Shown here in pieces: positions 37,778 to 48,746 of a stretch of 64,000 bases of DNA (its first letter is position 1; each line of letters begins with the position of its first letter). The position numbers and the translations under genes are program-made. This stretch comes from Klebsiella electrica. Its GTDB lineage: Bacteria; Pseudomonadota; Gammaproteobacteria; Enterobacterales; Enterobacteriaceae. Under the pieces are notes generated by a model. The model ran no database searches. It was given only the letters and a program-made list of their open reading frames with translations, and was not told the origin of the DNA. The stretch spans positions 868,001 to 932,000 of the forward strand of contig NZ_CP041247.1 of NCBI RefSeq assembly GCF_006711645.1, written 5' to 3'.

Positions 37778-40700
37778 CCGAAACCGCCGAGCCTTTGGAT
37801 CCCCTGCGCTTGCCCTTGACGGGCGAGCGCCTGATAGAAGCCTCTGCGGGCACCGGAAAAACATTTACCATCGCCGCACTGTACCTGCGGCTGCTGCTGG
37901 GGCTAGGCGGGGAATCCGCCTTTCCTCGTGCGGTCAGCGTGGAAGAGCTGCTGGTGGTGACCTTCACCGAAGCGGCCACCGAAGAACTGCGTGGCCGTAT
38001 TCGCAGCAATATTCACGAGCTGCGCATTGCCTGCCTGCGCGACAGCGCGACCGATCCCCTCTATAGCACTTTACTGACTGAAATTCCGGATAAGAGCCAG
38101 GCGGCGAAGACGCTGCTGCTGGCGGAACGCCAGATGGACGAGGCGGCGGTATTTACCATCCACGGTTTTTGTCAGCGGATGCTGAGCCTCAATGCCTTTG
38201 AGTCCGGGATGCTCTTTGAGCAGCAGCTTATTGAAGATGAATCGCGGCTGCGCTATCAGGCCTGCGCCGACTTCTGGCGTCGACATTGCTATCCGCTGCC
38301 GCGGGAGATTGCCGCCGTCATTCATGAGGCGTGGAAAGGACCGCGCGATCTGTTGAAATCCCTCGATCGCTGGTTGCAGGGCGAAGCCCCGCAGCTCAAA
38401 TCCCCACCGGCGGCGGAAGAGACGCTGGCCGAACGCCATCAGCAAATCATTGTGCGCATTAACGCCCTGAAAACACAGTGGCGGGAACAGGTCGCTGAGA
38501 TTGAAGGTGTGCTGGAGAACTCTGGCCTCGACCGCCGTAAGTTCAATCGCGGTAACCAGGGAAAGTGGATAGAGAAAATCAATGCCTGGGCGCAGGAAGA
38601 GACGCTCGGCTATCAGCTTCCTGATGCGCTGGAGAAATTCTCGCAGCCCTTCTTACATGAACGAACCAAAGCGGGCGCTGAGCCGCCGCTGCATCCGCTG
38701 TTCAGCGCGGTTGAACAGCTGCTGGCTTCTCCGCTGACGCTGACGGATCTGGTTATCGCCAGGGCGATGGTGGAGATCCGCGAAGCGGTCGCGAAGGAGA
38801 AGCGTCGGCGCGGCGAGCTGGGTTTTGATGACATGCTCAGTCGCCTCGACGACGCGCTGCGCGGCGACAGCGGAGAAGCGCTGGCCAGCGCCATTCGTCA
38901 GCGTTTCCCGGTAGCGATGATCGATGAATTTCAGGATACCGACCCGCAGCAGTACCGAATCTTCCGCCGTATCTGGCGTCAGCAGCCGGAGACGGCGTTG
39001 CTGCTTATCGGCGACCCCAAACAGGCCATCTATGCCTTCCGCGGCGCGGATATTTTCACCTATATGAAAGCGCGTGGCGATGTGGCGGCCCACTATACGC
39101 TGGATACCAACTGGCGTTCTGCTCCTGGGGTGGTTGAAAGCGTTAATCGCCTGTTCAGCCTGAGCGATAACCCCTTTATGTTCCGGGAGATCCCTTTCTT
39201 GCCGGTTAAAGCGGCCGGGAAAAACCACGGGCTGCGTTTTACCGTGGATAACGACGCGGTTCCGGCAATGAACATCTGGCTGATGCCGGGCGAGGCCGTG
39301 GGCTCCGGTGATTATCAGACGTATATGGCGCAGCTGTGCGCGGCGCAAATTCGCGACTGGCTAAGCGCCGGTCAACAGGGGCGCGCGCTGCTGTGGCGGG
39401 GGGAGAAAGCCCGCTCGGTTCAGGCCTCCGATATCACGGTTCTGGTACGTAACCGCCAGGAAGCCTCGCTGATCCGCGATGCCTTACGGGGGCTGGCGAT
39501 TCCGTCGGTGTATCTCTCTAACCGCGATAGCGTTTTTGACACGCCGGAAGCGCAGGAGATTTTATGGCTACTGCAGGCGGTACTGGCCCCCGAACGAGAA
39601 AATACGCTACGCAGCGCGCTGGCAACATCGATATTCGGCTTGAATGCGCTGGATATTGAAAACCTCAACCAGGACGAGCGCGCGTGGGATGCGCTGGTGG
39701 AAGAGTTCAGCGGCTACCGGCAAATCTGGCGCCAGCGCGGGGTGATGCCGATGCTGCGGGCGCTAATGAGCGCGCGGCAGATGGCGGAAAACCTGCTGGT
39801 GACGGTCGGCGGTGAACGCCGTTTAACCGACATCCTGCATATCAGCGAACTGCTGCAGGAGGCGGCCAGCCAGCTGGAAAGCGAACATGCGCTGGTGCGC
39901 TGGCTGACGCAGCATATCGCCGAACCGGACAGCAATGCGTCCAGTCAGCAGATGCGCCTGGAAAGCGATAAGCATCTGGTGCAAATCGTCACCGTGCACA
40001 AATCAAAGGGGCTGGAATACCCGTTGGTCTGGCTGCCGTTTATTGCTCGTTTCCGCAAACAGGATCAGGCGTTTTATCACGATCGCGACTCGTTTGCCGC
40101 GGTGCTCGATCTTGCTCAGGACGAGGGCAGCCTGGAGCTGGCGGAAGCGGAGCGCCTGGCGGAAGATTTACGTCTGCTGTACGTCGCGCTGACCCGCGCG
40201 GTCTGGCACTGTAGTCTCGGCGTGGCTCCGTTGAGCAGCCGACGCAGCGACAAACCCGGCGCCAGCGATTTTCATCACAGCGCGCTCGGGCGCCTGCTAC
40301 AAGGCGGCGAAGCCATGGATGCCGCCGGGCTGGCTGCGTGTTTGCAAACCTTCTGCAGCGGGGATATCGCGCTGCAAATGCCCGCCGCCCCGGATGCTAC
40401 GCCCTGGCAGGCGCCGCAGGAGACGCTGCCGCCGCTGTCCGCCAGGAGCCTTGGACGTCAGGTTAGCGATGACTGGCGGGTGACCAGCTATTCCGGATTA
40501 CAGCAGCATGGTCAGAGCGCGGCTCAGGATCTGTTGCCGCGCCTTGACGTTGATGCCGCTGGCGTCGGTGACGTCGCCGCAGAACCGCAGCTCACGTCGC
40601 ATCAGTTTCCGCGCGGCGCATCGCCGGGGACATTCCTGCACAGCCTGTTTGAAGATCTCGATTTTACCCAACCGGTCCCCGCTGACTGGATGGCGGAAAA

Positions 40701-41319
40701 GCTGCAGTCCGGCGGCTTAGGCGAGCAATGGACGCCGGTGCTGACGCAATGGCTGGATGACGTGCTCCGGACTCCGTTGCCGGGCGCCGGGATTGCGCTG
40801 AACCAGCTTTCCACCAATGATAAGCAGGTCGAAATGGCCTTCTATTTGCCGATCGAACGGCCGCTGGAACCGCAGCGGCTGGATGCGCTGATTCGCCGCT
40901 TCGATCCGCTCTCCGTCGATTGCCCGCCTCTCGACTTCCGTCAGGTCCGCGGAATGTTGAAAGGCTTTATCGACCTCGTTTTCCGTCATAACGGCCGATA
41001 TTACCTGCTGGATTATAAATCGAACTGGCTGGGGGAAGACCGCGAGGCCTATACCCGCCAGGCGATGGAGCAGGCGATGCGGACTCACCGCTACGATCTG
41101 CAGTACCAGCTTTATAGTCTGGCGCTGCACCGCTACCTGCGCCACCGCATTGCGGATTACGACTACGAACGCCATTTCGGCGGCGTGATTTATCTCTTTT
41201 TACGCGGCATGGACGGGCAGGGCGGCGAGCAGGGCATTTTCACCACTCGCCCCGTGCAACCGCTGGTTGACGGTCTCGATGCGCTGTTTGCCGGAGACCT
41301 ACAGGAGGTTCTGTCATGA
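37774..41319 (+). CDS. recB: Exonuclease V subunit RecB (helicase-nuclease)
   Basis: A 1181-residue protein. An N-terminal UvrD-type 3'-5' helicase carries Walker [12 protein letters not shown] (about residues 21-31), [10 protein letters not shown] and the C-terminal motif [15 protein letters not shown]. The C-terminal nuclease domain has D1080 and K1082 in [10 protein letters not shown]. It unwinds and degrades DNA ends with RecC and RecD. It overlaps both ptrA and recD by four bases. Confidence 0.97.
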   Translation: MTETAEPLDPLRLPLTGERLIEASAGTGKTFTIAALYLRLLLGLGGESAFPRAVSVEELLVVTFTEAATEELRGRIRSNIHELRIACLRDSATDPLYSTLLTEIPDKSQAAKTLLLAERQMDEAAVFTIHGFCQRMLSLNAFESGMLFEQQLIEDESRLRYQACADFWRRHCYPLPREIAAVIHEAWKGPRDLLKSLDRWLQGEAPQLKSPPAAEETLAERHQQIIVRINALKTQWREQVAEIEGVLENSGLDRRKFNRGNQGKWIEKINAWAQEETLGYQLPDALEKFSQPFLHERTKAGAEPPLHPLFSAVEQLLASPLTLTDLVIARAMVEIREAVAKEKRRRGELGFDDMLSRLDDALRGDSGEALASAIRQRFPVAMIDEFQDTDPQQYRIFRRIWRQQPETALLLIGDPKQAIYAFRGADIFTYMKARGDVAAHYTLDTNWRSAPGVVESVNRLFSLSDNPFMFREIPFLPVKAAGKNHGLRFTVDNDAVPAMNIWLMPGEAVGSGDYQTYMAQLCAAQIRDWLSAGQQGRALLWRGEKARSVQASDITVLVRNRQEASLIRDALRGLAIPSVYLSNRDSVFDTPEAQEILWLLQAVLAPERENTLRSALATSIFGLNALDIENLNQDERAWDALVEEFSGYRQIWRQRGVMPMLRALMSARQMAENLLVTVGGERRLTDILHISELLQEAASQLESEHALVRWLTQHIAEPDSNASSQQMRLESDKHLVQIVTVHKSKGLEYPLVWLPFIARFRKQDQAFYHDRDSFAAVLDLAQDEGSLELAEAERLAEDLRLLYVALTRAVWHCSLGVAPLSSRRSDKPGASDFHHSALGRLLQGGEAMDAAGLAACLQTFCSGDIALQMPAAPDATPWQAPQETLPPLSARSLGRQVSDDWRVTSYSGLQQHGQSAAQDLLPRLDVDAAGVGDVAAEPQLTSHQFPRGASPGTFLHSLFEDLDFTQPVPADWMAEKLQSGGLGEQWTPVLTQWLDDVLRTPLPGAGIALNQLSTNDKQVEMAFYLPIERPLEPQRLDALIRRFDPLSVDCPPLDFRQVRGMLKGFIDLVFRHNGRYYLLDYKSNWLGEDREAYTRQAMEQAMRTHRYDLQYQLYSLALHRYLRHRIADYDYERHFGGVIYLFLRGMDGQGGEQGIFTTRPVQPLVDGLDALFAGDLQEVLS

Positions 41320-43154
41320 CAATGGATGAACTGTTGCTGGAAGCGGCCAGTCAGCGCCTGCTGCGCCCGTTAGATGTGCAGTTTGCCCTGATGGTGGCGC
41401 AAGAGGCGCATCCGGCGGTGAAACTGGCGGCGGCGGTACTCAGCCGCGATGCCGGCGAAGGGCACGTTTGCCTGCCGGTATCGCGTCTGCAAACGGACGA
41501 GTTCCTGAGCGGTAAAACCAGCGAACTGCGAGAACAGCTGCTGGCGCAGGCGGGCTTCCCCGATGACTGGCCTGCGCTTCTGCTTGCCTCAGAGGCGGTC
41601 AGCGGCGGCGAACGTCCGACGCCGATCGTCCTGTGCGGCGACCGGCTCTACCTCAACCGGATGTGGCGTAATGAGCTGACCGTCGCCCGCTTCTTCAACG
41701 ACGCTAACCAGGTGGTGGACGTTGACGAGGCCCTGCTGGCCCAAACGCTGGATGCGCTGTTCCCCGCCAGCGATGAAACAGACTGGCAAAAGGTCGCCGC
41801 CGCGGTGGCGTTGACCCGCCGTATTTCGGTGATTTCCGGCGGTCCCGGCACCGGAAAAACCACCACCGTCGCCAGGCTGCTGGCGGCGTTGATTCAGACC
41901 ACCCGGCAACCGCGCTGCCGCATCCGACTGGCGGCGCCGACCGGGAAAGCGGCGGCGCGATTGACGGAATCGTTGGGGGAGGCGCTGAGTCGCCTGCCGC
42001 TAACCGATGAGCAGAAGGCGCTGTTGCCTACCGAAGCCAGCACGTTGCATCGTCTGCTGGGCGCTCAGCCCGGTAGCCAACGGATGCGCTACCACGCCGG
42101 TAATCCGCTGCACCTCGATGTGCTGGTGGTGGATGAAGCTTCAATGATTGACCTGCCGATGATGGCGCGGCTGATTGATGCCCTGCCGGAACACGGGCGG
42201 GTTATTTTCCTCGGCGACCGCGATCAGCTGGCGTCGGTGGAGGCCGGAGCGGTGCTCGGGGATATTTGCGCCTGGGTCAATGCCGGCTATACCTCCGGAC
42301 GTGCGGCGCAGCTGGAGAGGCTGACCGGCCACCCGGTGCCGGCGGGTGAAAGTGAGGTTGCCGGCGCGCTGCGCGACAGCCTGTGCCTGCTGCAAAAAAG
42401 CTATCGTTTTGGCAGTCATTCCGGCATCGGTAGCCTCGCCCGCGCCGTGAACAATGGCGATCGCCACGGCGTCAGAGTGACGCTACGCCAGGCCTACGAG
42501 GATATTGCGCTGCATCCGCTGAGTACGACTGAAGAGTATGAAGCCATGTTAATGCAGTCGCAGGCGGGATACGGTCGCTATTTGCAGCTGCTGCGCGAGC
42601 GGGCCGAGCCGGAGGCGCTGATTGCCGCCTTTGGTGAATTCCAGCTACTGTGCGCCCTGCGCGACGGCCCTTACGGCGTCAGCGGGGTGAATGAACAGCT
42701 GGAGCAGATGCTTAACCGTCGGCGGGCGATAACGCTGCCGAGGCATTCACGCTGGTATGAAGGGCGTCCGGTGATGATTTCGCGCAACGACAGCGCGCTG
42801 GGGCTGTTTAACGGCGATATCGGTATTGCGCTGGAGCGGGGAGAGGGGCTGCGCGTCTGGTTCCCGATGCCGGATGGCAGCATTAAGTCGGTGCAGCCAA
42901 GTCGTTTGCCGGAGCACGACACCGCGTGGGCGATGACGGTGCATAAATCGCAGGGGTCGGAGTTCGACCATGCGGCGTTGATTCTGCCCGCCAAAATCGT
43001 CCCGCTGGTCACCCGCGAGCTGGTATACACCGCAATCACGCGGGCAAAACAGCGGCTCTCGATTTATGCCGATGAGCAGGTGCTTACCCAGTCCATCGTC
43101 GCCCGTACCGAGCGGCGCAGCGGGCTGGCAGAGATTTTCGCCAACCGCACATAG
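41316..43154 (+). CDS. recD: Exonuclease V subunit RecD (5'-3' helicase)
   Basis: A 612-residue SF1B helicase (E. coli: 608). Walker [11 protein letters not shown] (Lys near 181), motif [15 protein letters not shown], and C-terminal [14 protein letters not shown] and YTAITRAKQ are all present. It drives the 5'-3' motor and controls nuclease activity. It is translationally coupled to recB (ATGA). REP repeats separate it from the convergent argA. Confidence 0.97.
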   Translation: MTMDELLLEAASQRLLRPLDVQFALMVAQEAHPAVKLAAAVLSRDAGEGHVCLPVSRLQTDEFLSGKTSELREQLLAQAGFPDDWPALLLASEAVSGGERPTPIVLCGDRLYLNRMWRNELTVARFFNDANQVVDVDEALLAQTLDALFPASDETDWQKVAAAVALTRRISVISGGPGTGKTTTVARLLAALIQTTRQPRCRIRLAAPTGKAAARLTESLGEALSRLPLTDEQKALLPTEASTLHRLLGAQPGSQRMRYHAGNPLHLDVLVVDEASMIDLPMMARLIDALPEHGRVIFLGDRDQLASVEAGAVLGDICAWVNAGYTSGRAAQLERLTGHPVPAGESEVAGALRDSLCLLQKSYRFGSHSGIGSLARAVNNGDRHGVRVTLRQAYEDIALHPLSTTEEYEAMLMQSQAGYGRYLQLLRERAEPEALIAAFGEFQLLCALRDGPYGVSGVNEQLEQMLNRRRAITLPRHSRWYEGRPVMISRNDSALGLFNGDIGIALERGEGLRVWFPMPDGSIKSVQPSRLPEHDTAWAMTVHKSQGSEFDHAALILPAKIVPLVTRELVYTAITRAKQRLSIYADEQVLTQSIVARTERRSGLAEIFANRT

Positions 43155-43180
43155 TCTTCTTCGGTCTCCCTCCATGGCTT

Positions 43181-43350
43181 GCGCTACGCTTACCGGGGCT
43201 ACGTGGGAATGGTAGCCCGGATAAGGCGTTTACGCCGCCATCCGGGGAGGGACCTGCCGCGGCCCGGGAATGGCTCCCCGGTGGCGCTACGCTTACCGGG
43301 GCTACATGAGACCGGTAGCCCGGATAAGGCGTTTACGCCGCCATCCGGGG
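43181..43350. repeat. Two 67-bp REP-type direct repeats between recD and argA
   Basis: Two copies of a 67-bp unit (43181-43247 and 43284-43350). Each starts GCGCTACGCTTACCGGGGCT and ends with TAAGGCGTTTACGCCGCCAT then CCGGGG, so each contains inverted-repeat halves able to pair. They occupy the gap between convergent recD and argA. Confidence 0.85.
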
Positions 43351-43402
43351 CTAAGCAGGCTTAGCTTTCAGCCGCTTGCGTGGCTTCGGGGCGGAGGTGA
43401 CA

Positions 43403-44734
43403 TCAGCCGAGGTCGGCCATCATGACTTTGGAGCGGCGCTGGTAGTTGTACATCTCTTTCTTACTTTCCGGCAGCAGATCGATATCGACCGGCGTGAAGC
43501 CGCGCTCCTGGAACCAGTGAATACTGCGAGTGGTAAGGACAAACAATTTGCTCAATCCCATCTGCTTCGCCTGGGTGGCAATGCGGTTCAGCAGCACTTC
43601 CCCGCGCGATGAGCTACGATAGTCCGGATGCACCGCGACGCAGGCCATTTCGCCGATTTTCTCTTCCGGGAACGGATAGAGCGCGGCGCAGGCAATCGTG
43701 GTGTTATCGCGCTGAATAATCGTGAATTTATCGATTTCCATCTCCAGCTGCTCGCGGGAGCGGCGCACCAGAATGCCCTGTTGCTCCAGCGGGCTAATCA
43801 GCTCAAGAATACCGCCGATATCGTTAATGGTAGCGCGACGAATCTGCTCGGCGCTTTCCATGACGATCTGGGTGCCGATACCGTCGCGTGAGAACAGCTC
43901 CTGCAGCAGCGCCCCGTCTTCCTGATAGCTGATCAGGTGACAACGCCGCACGCCGCTGCGACAGGCCTTCACGGCACCGCGCAGAAAACGCACCGTGCCG
44001 GAGTTGTAATCCTCTTCCGCCTCCAGCTCTTCCACGCGCGCCTGAGCTTCGTTGGGGAACAGTTCGGAAACAATCACCCCATCCTGGTTGTAAACCCCCT
44101 GCGAAGAGCAGAAACCGATCATCTTTTCGGCCTTCAGCTTAACGGCCAACTGAGTGGCAATCTCTTCCGAGGTCAGATTGAAGCTTTCGCCGGTGACCGA
44201 AACGGCAACCGGGCCCATCAGCACGATAGCGCCGTTATCCAGCTGGCGATGGATCGCCTCTTCATCAATACGGCGGATGCGCCCGCTATGGCAATAATCC
44301 ACGCCGTCGTCGACGCCCAGCGGCTGAGCGATAATAAAGTTGCCGCTCACCACGTTGATATGGGCGCCCTGCAGCGGGGTGTTATTCAGGCTCATCGACA
44401 GACGCGCGGTAATTTCCAGCTGCAGCATGCCCGCAGCCTGCTTGACCAGTTCAAGGGTTTTGGCATCGGTGACGCGGGTCTGTTTATGGTAGACCGGCTC
44501 GTGGTGATGCTCTGCCAGATTGGCGTCAATCTGCGGGCGCGCGCCATAGACCACCACCAGGCGGATGCCCAGGCTATGCAAAAGGCCAATGTCATTGACA
44601 ATACTGGAGAAATTCTCATGCTCGATTGCTTCTCCGCCGAGCATGATGACAAACGTTTTTCCCCGATGAGCGTTAATATAGGGGACAGAATGGCGGAATC
44701 CTTCTACCAGTTCGGTGCGACGCTCCTTCACCAT
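43403..44734 (-). CDS. argA: N-acetylglutamate synthase
   Basis: A 443-residue enzyme for the first step of arginine synthesis (glutamate + acetyl-CoA), feedback-inhibited by arginine. The N-terminal amino-acid-kinase-like domain ([26 protein letters not shown]) binds arginine; the C-terminal GNAT domain holds [19 protein letters not shown]. Length equals E. coli ArgA. Two tandem ARG boxes lie directly upstream of its start, so it should be repressed by ArgR. Confidence 0.98.
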   Translation of the reverse strand: MVKERRTELVEGFRHSVPYINAHRGKTFVIMLGGEAIEHENFSSIVNDIGLLHSLGIRLVVVYGARPQIDANLAEHHHEPVYHKQTRVTDAKTLELVKQAAGMLQLEITARLSMSLNNTPLQGAHINVVSGNFIIAQPLGVDDGVDYCHSGRIRRIDEEAIHRQLDNGAIVLMGPVAVSVTGESFNLTSEEIATQLAVKLKAEKMIGFCSSQGVYNQDGVIVSELFPNEAQARVEELEAEEDYNSGTVRFLRGAVKACRSGVRRCHLISYQEDGALLQELFSRDGIGTQIVMESAEQIRRATINDIGGILELISPLEQQGILVRRSREQLEMEIDKFTIIQRDNTTIACAALYPFPEEKIGEMACVAVHPDYRSSSRGEVLLNRIATQAKQMGLSKLFVLTTRSIHWFQERGFTPVDIDLLPESKKEMYNYQRRSKVMMADLG

Positions 44735-44746
44735 GACTCAACCCTC

Positions 44747-44764
44747 AATGCATGATTATTCGTA
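44747..44764. promoter_or_regulatory. ARG box 1 of argA
   Basis: AATGCATGATTATTCGTA fits the ArgR half-operator pattern TGNAT-N4-ATTCN, with four A/T-rich spacer bases. It is paired with a second box 3 bp away, the normal arrangement for hexameric ArgR. Confidence 0.75.
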
Positions 44765-44767
44765 ATT

Positions 44768-44785
44768 AGTGTATTTTTATTCTGT
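44768..44785. promoter_or_regulatory. ARG box 2 of argA
   Basis: AGTGTATTTTTATTCTGT matches the ARG-box pattern TGNAT-WWWW-ATTC and is exactly 3 bp from box 1. Confidence 0.75.
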
Positions 44786-44961
44786 TTCGTAGCTAAACGC
44801 AAGTCTAAATTTGCGACGAAACTGAGAAAAATCTGTGATCAAATGCGTATTGCCTGAGATTGTTTACCCTTTTATTGATGACAGGTTATGCAGCTTTCGT
44901 TAAAGTTTCCGGTCAATCTGTCTGTTTTGAGTTCGAATACGTTTTTTTGCTTGGGAGTGGC

Positions 44962-46215
44962 ATGCCGGGATACAAGTCAGGATTAAGCCGTCGTCGTTTT
45001 TTACAGGGGGCAGGCGCAATGTGGTTAATGAGCGTCAGCCCGCTGGGTTTAGCGGCTGCCGCGCAGGTCGTCGCCGTGCGCGTCTGGCCGTCGTCGACCT
45101 ATACGCGTGTAACGGTAGAATCCAGTCATGTGCTGAAATATCGGCAGTTTGCGTTGAGCAATCCGGAACGGCTGGTGGTGGATCTCGAAGGCGTCAATCT
45201 TAACTCCGTGTTAAAGGGGATGGGGGCGAGTATTCGCGATGATGACCCTTATATTAAGTCCGCGCGCGTCGGCCAGTTTGATCCGCAAACCGTGCGCATG
45301 GTCTTTGAACTCAAGCAGAACATCAAACCGCAGCTCTTTGCCCTGGCGCCGGTGGCCGGCTTTAAAGAACGTCTGGTGATGGATCTCTATCCTGCGAACG
45401 CCACCGATGTTCAGGATCCGCTACTGGCGTTACTGGAAGATTACAACAAGGGCGATCTTGAACGTCAGGTTCCTCCGGCAGAAAGCGGGCCGAAGCCGGG
45501 TAAAGCCGGGCGCGATCGGCCTATCGTTATCATGCTTGACCCAGGCCACGGCGGCGAAGACTCCGGCGCGATCGGCAAATACCATACCCGTGAGAAAGAT
45601 GTGGTGCTGCAGATTGCCCGTCGGCTACGGGCGCTGATCGAAAAAGAGGGCAACATGCGCGCCTACATGACCCGCAATGAAGATGTCTTCATTCCGCTGA
45701 AGGTTCGCGTGGCCAAAGCGCAAAAGCAGCGCGCTGACCTGTTTGTGTCGATTCACGCCGATGCCTTTACCAGCCGACAGCCGCGAGGCTCCTCGGTATT
45801 TGCCCTGTCAACCAAAGGCGCCACCAGTACCGCCGCGAAATTCCTCGCGCAGACCCAGAATGCCTCTGACCTGATCGGGGGCGTCAGCAAGAGCGGCGAT
45901 CGCTATGTCGACCATACGATGTTCGATATGGTGCAGTCGCTGACCATCGCCGATAGCCTGAAGTTTGGTAAAGCGGTTCTGCAAAAAATGGGCGGAATCA
46001 ATAAGTTGCATAAAAATCAGGTCGAGCAGGCGGGCTTTGCGGTGCTGAAAGCGCCGGATATTCCGTCGATCCTGGTGGAGACGGCGTTTATCAGTAACGT
46101 CGAAGAAGAGCGGAAGCTGAAAACGGCAACCTTCCAGCAGCAGGTGGCGGAGTCGATTCTGGCGGGGATTAAAGCCTACTTCGCCGACGGCGCCACGCTG
46201 GCAAGGCGCGGATAA
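44962..46215 (+). CDS. amiC: N-acetylmuramoyl-L-alanine amidase AmiC
   Basis: A 417-residue Tat-exported cell-division amidase that cleaves septal peptidoglycan. The twin-arginine signal SRRRFLQG lies at residues 9-16, followed by an AMIN domain (about residues 35-140) for septal targeting. The zinc amidase domain has [25 protein letters not shown], and the Glu of [10 protein letters not shown]. The start was chosen at MPGYKSG behind GGGAGTGG, giving the E. coli length; upstream in-frame starts would bury the Tat motif. cobD follows only 14 bp later. Confidence 0.96.
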   Translation: MPGYKSGLSRRRFLQGAGAMWLMSVSPLGLAAAAQVVAVRVWPSSTYTRVTVESSHVLKYRQFALSNPERLVVDLEGVNLNSVLKGMGASIRDDDPYIKSARVGQFDPQTVRMVFELKQNIKPQLFALAPVAGFKERLVMDLYPANATDVQDPLLALLEDYNKGDLERQVPPAESGPKPGKAGRDRPIVIMLDPGHGGEDSGAIGKYHTREKDVVLQIARRLRALIEKEGNMRAYMTRNEDVFIPLKVRVAKAQKQRADLFVSIHADAFTSRQPRGSSVFALSTKGATSTAAKFLAQTQNASDLIGGVSKSGDRYVDHTMFDMVQSLTIADSLKFGKAVLQKMGGINKLHKNQVEQAGFAVLKAPDIPSILVETAFISNVEEERKLKTATFQQQVAESILAGIKAYFADGATLARRG

Positions 46216-46229
46216 TACGGGAGCGGAAG

Positions 46230-47315
46230 ATGGCGCTACTGAAGAGCGTGCACGGCGGTAATACCCGGGAAGCCGCTGCGCTGCTGGGCATTGAGGCGCA
46301 GCAGCTGCGGGATTTCAGCGCCAATATTAATCCTCTTGGCATGCCGGAAAGCGTCAGACGTGCGCTTATCGATAATCTTGCCCTGGCGGAGCGCTACCCT
46401 GACGTTGAATACCAGCAGCTGCACCTTGCGCTGGCGGAACACCACCGTATTCCCGCATCGTGGGTGCTGGCTGGCAATGGCGAAACCGAATCCATTTTTA
46501 CGCTCGTGCACGGGCTGAAGCCGCGCACGGCGATGGTGGTGAAGCCCGGTTTTGCGGAATATCGCCGCGCGCTGCAGACGGTGGATTGCACTCTCCTCGA
46601 GTTCGCGCTGCGTGAAGGGGATGGCTGGCAGTTGACCGACGCGATTCTCGATGTGCTGACGCCAGAGCTGGACTGTTTGTTCCTCTGTACGCCCAATAAT
46701 CCGACCGGCCTGCTGCCGGCACGCCCGCTGCTTGACGCGATTGCCGCCCGCTGCCGGGACGCCGGCATCGCGCTTATTCTTGATGAAGCGTTTATCGATT
46801 TCATTCCCGAGCAGCCGGGATTTATCCCCTTTCTACAGCATAATCCGCATATCTGGGTGCTCCGCTCGCTCACCAAATTTTACGCCATTCCCGGCCTGCG
46901 TCTGGGCTATCTGGTTAACAGCGACGAGCGGGCGGTGGCCCGACTGCGTGAGAAACAAATGCCGTGGTCGATCAATGCGTTTGCCGCTCTGGCGGGGGCA
47001 ATAGCGCTTAAGGATCGCGCCTATCAGCAGGCCACCTGGCGATGGCTGGCGCAGGAGGGAAGCCGCTTTTATCAGACCCTCCGCCAGCTTCCCGGCCTGA
47101 CCGTGTATCCCGGGCGGGCGAACTATCTTTTTTTACGTTGCCACCTCCCGGGGCTCGATCTGCAACAGGCGTTGCTGCAACAGCATATTCTGGTTCGCAG
47201 CTGCGCTAACTATCCGGGACTGGAAAACGGCTATTATCGCGTGGCGATTCGCAGCCCTGAGGAGAATCAGCAGCTGCTTACGGCACTCAGCGCCATCCTC
47301 GCCGCCGCCGTCTGA
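46230..47315 (+). CDS. cobD: L-threonine-O-3-phosphate decarboxylase CobD
   Basis: A 361-residue aminotransferase-fold PLP enzyme that makes (R)-1-amino-2-propanol phosphate, the linker between corrin ring and nucleotide loop of B12. It is very close to Salmonella CobD: HGGN-REAA at the start, [22 protein letters not shown], and the PLP lysine in [20 protein letters not shown]. It starts 14 bp after amiC with GGGAGCGGAAG upstream, so it appears to ride on amiC transcription. The cobalamin riboswitch lies downstream and would not control it. Confidence 0.93.
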   Translation: MALLKSVHGGNTREAAALLGIEAQQLRDFSANINPLGMPESVRRALIDNLALAERYPDVEYQQLHLALAEHHRIPASWVLAGNGETESIFTLVHGLKPRTAMVVKPGFAEYRRALQTVDCTLLEFALREGDGWQLTDAILDVLTPELDCLFLCTPNNPTGLLPARPLLDAIAARCRDAGIALILDEAFIDFIPEQPGFIPFLQHNPHIWVLRSLTKFYAIPGLRLGYLVNSDERAVARLREKQMPWSINAFAALAGAIALKDRAYQQATWRWLAQEGSRFYQTLRQLPGLTVYPGRANYLFLRCHLPGLDLQQALLQQHILVRSCANYPGLENGYYRVAIRSPEENQQLLTALSAILAAAV

Positions 47316-47335
47316 CGGCAAGCGACCGGCTCCGG

Positions 47336-47530
47336 CGTATGGCATAATAGGCCGCCTGCTGTTTCAGACTCCCCGGCTGACGAGAGCCCGCATGCAGCGG
47401 CAGGAGACCAACAGGTGCCAGGTCGCAGCCCCGCGGCTGTCATGCTGACAACCCCGTAAATCCCACCGGCCGCTGATCCGGAAAGGGCGAGGAAGACGCT
47501 AAGCCAGCAAACCTGTCTGTCGGTCATGAC
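47336..47530 (+). ncRNA. Cobalamin riboswitch upstream of cbiB
   Basis: The 5' leader of cbiB carries the conserved B12-element blocks in order: AACAGGTGCCAGG, then GCAGCCCCGCGGCTGTCATG (the CCCGC-CTGT core), then GGAAGACGCTAAGCCAGCAA followed by ACCTGTC (the AAGACG/AGCCAG-A-ACCTG block). In families with this element, adenosylcobalamin binding lowers expression of downstream synthesis genes. The 5' GGGAA block is degenerate here (GGAGA), and boundaries are approximate. Confidence 0.85.
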
Positions 47531-47627
47531 CAACAACTTCGGTGGGAAGTGGGGCTCAGATGCGTGCCGTCGCCAAACGGCGTCAGGCGCACTGTGACAC
47601 CCCGACCACCCTGAACAGGAACAGGGT

Positions 47628-47693
47628 ATGGCGGTACGACTGCATTCATCCATTGGCGCCCGTATGCTGGCGGCTACGAGGCCCGGGCGATGA
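47628..47693 (+). CDS. 21-residue ORF coupled to cbiB (leader peptide or cbiA vestige)
   Basis: A short frame reading MAVRLHSSIGARMLAATRPG-R, stop TGA overlapping the cbiB ATG (ATGA). A good ribosome site, AGGAACAGGG, precedes it. Its first residues faintly resemble the start of CbiA (MAARHHAF in Salmonella, as recalled), and cbiA normally occupies this place. It may be the scar of an in-frame cbiA deletion that keeps cbiB translation coupled. This is inference from very little sequence. Confidence 0.35.
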   Translation: MAVRLHSSIGARMLAATRPGR

Positions 47694-48649
47694 CGCTACT
47701 TGCCTGGTGCGTGGCCTGGATTCTCGATTTTATCATCGGCGACCCGCCGCGCTGGCCGCATCCGGTACGCTGGATAGGCAATCTCATCACCTTGACTCAA
47801 CGTATCGTGCGCTGGTATTGCCATAGCGACCGCGCGCTGCGCGTCGGCGGCGCGCTGATGTGGCTGACGGTGGTCGGCCTGACCTGGCTCCTCGCCTGGA
47901 GCGTACTGAAACTGGCGGCAAGCCTCCATCCCTGGCTGGGCTGGGGCGTTGAAGTGTGGATGATCTTTACGGTCCTGGCCGGACGTTGCCTTGCGGATTC
48001 CGCACGGGAAGTCGAACGCCCGCTGCGCGCGGGCGATGTGGCGCTAAGCCGGGAAAAGCTCTCATGGATTGTCGGGCGCGAGACCGCGCGGCTACAACCG
48101 GAACAGATAAATCGCGCGGTGGTGGAGACGGTTGCAGAAAACACCGTCGATGGCATTATTGCGCCGCTGTTCTTCCTGCTGCTGGGCGGCGCGCCGCTGG
48201 CGATGGCCTATAAAGCGGTCAACACCCTCGACTCCATGGTGGGGTATAAACATGAAAAATATCGCGCCATTGGTATGGTCAGCGCCCGGCTTGACGATGT
48301 GGCGAACTGTCTTCCCGCGCGTCTGAGCTGGCTGCTGTTGAGCCTCGCGGCGTGGCTATGTCGCTACGACGGCGCGGGCGCTCTGCGTATTGGCTGGCGC
48401 GATCGCTATCAACACAGCAGCCCCAACTGCGCATGGTCGGAAGCCAGCGTCGCCGGCGCGTTAGGTATCCGACTCGGCGGCCCGAATGACTATTTTGGCC
48501 AGCGGGTGGACAAACCCTGGATTGGCGACGCCGTACGCGATATTTCGGTCGAGGATATTCCTCGCGCCCTGCGCCTGATGTGGGTCGCCTCGACGCTGGC
48601 GCTGGCGATGTTTATGGCCGTGCGGTATCTATGGACAGGGATGGCCTGA
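47690..48649 (+). CDS. cbiB: Adenosylcobinamide-phosphate synthase CbiB
   Basis: A 319-residue polytopic membrane protein that joins the aminopropanol-phosphate made by CobD to adenosylcobyric acid. Family motifs: DFIIGDPPRWPHPVRWIG at the start, VVETVAENTVDGIIAPLFF, MAYKAVNTLDSMVGYK, and CAWSEASVAGALGIRLGG near the C terminus. It is the first full gene after the riboswitch, coupled to a 21-residue ORF through ATGA. It should be B12-repressed. Confidence 0.93.
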   Translation: MTLLAWCVAWILDFIIGDPPRWPHPVRWIGNLITLTQRIVRWYCHSDRALRVGGALMWLTVVGLTWLLAWSVLKLAASLHPWLGWGVEVWMIFTVLAGRCLADSAREVERPLRAGDVALSREKLSWIVGRETARLQPEQINRAVVETVAENTVDGIIAPLFFLLLGGAPLAMAYKAVNTLDSMVGYKHEKYRAIGMVSARLDDVANCLPARLSWLLLSLAAWLCRYDGAGALRIGWRDRYQHSSPNCAWSEASVAGALGIRLGGPNDYFGQRVDKPWIGDAVRDISVEDIPRALRLMWVASTLALAMFMAVRYLWTGMA

Positions 48650-48746
48650 GAAGAGATCCGCATGGCCTTCTGGCAGCGGGGCGGTAGCAGCATAAAACAG
48701 AGCAGGATGGGAGAATAATGCGAGAAAACACGAGCGAGGAGGGCTC
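48650..48746 (+). other. Intercistronic remnant between cbiB and cbiP
   Basis: A 97-bp gap inside an otherwise tightly packed operon. In the frame whose TGA overlaps the cbiP ATG, the last codons before it read [20 protein letters not shown] after an earlier stop. In complete operons cbiC through cbiO lie here, so this may be the fused ends of a large deletion. Nothing else is recognisable. Confidence 0.3.
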
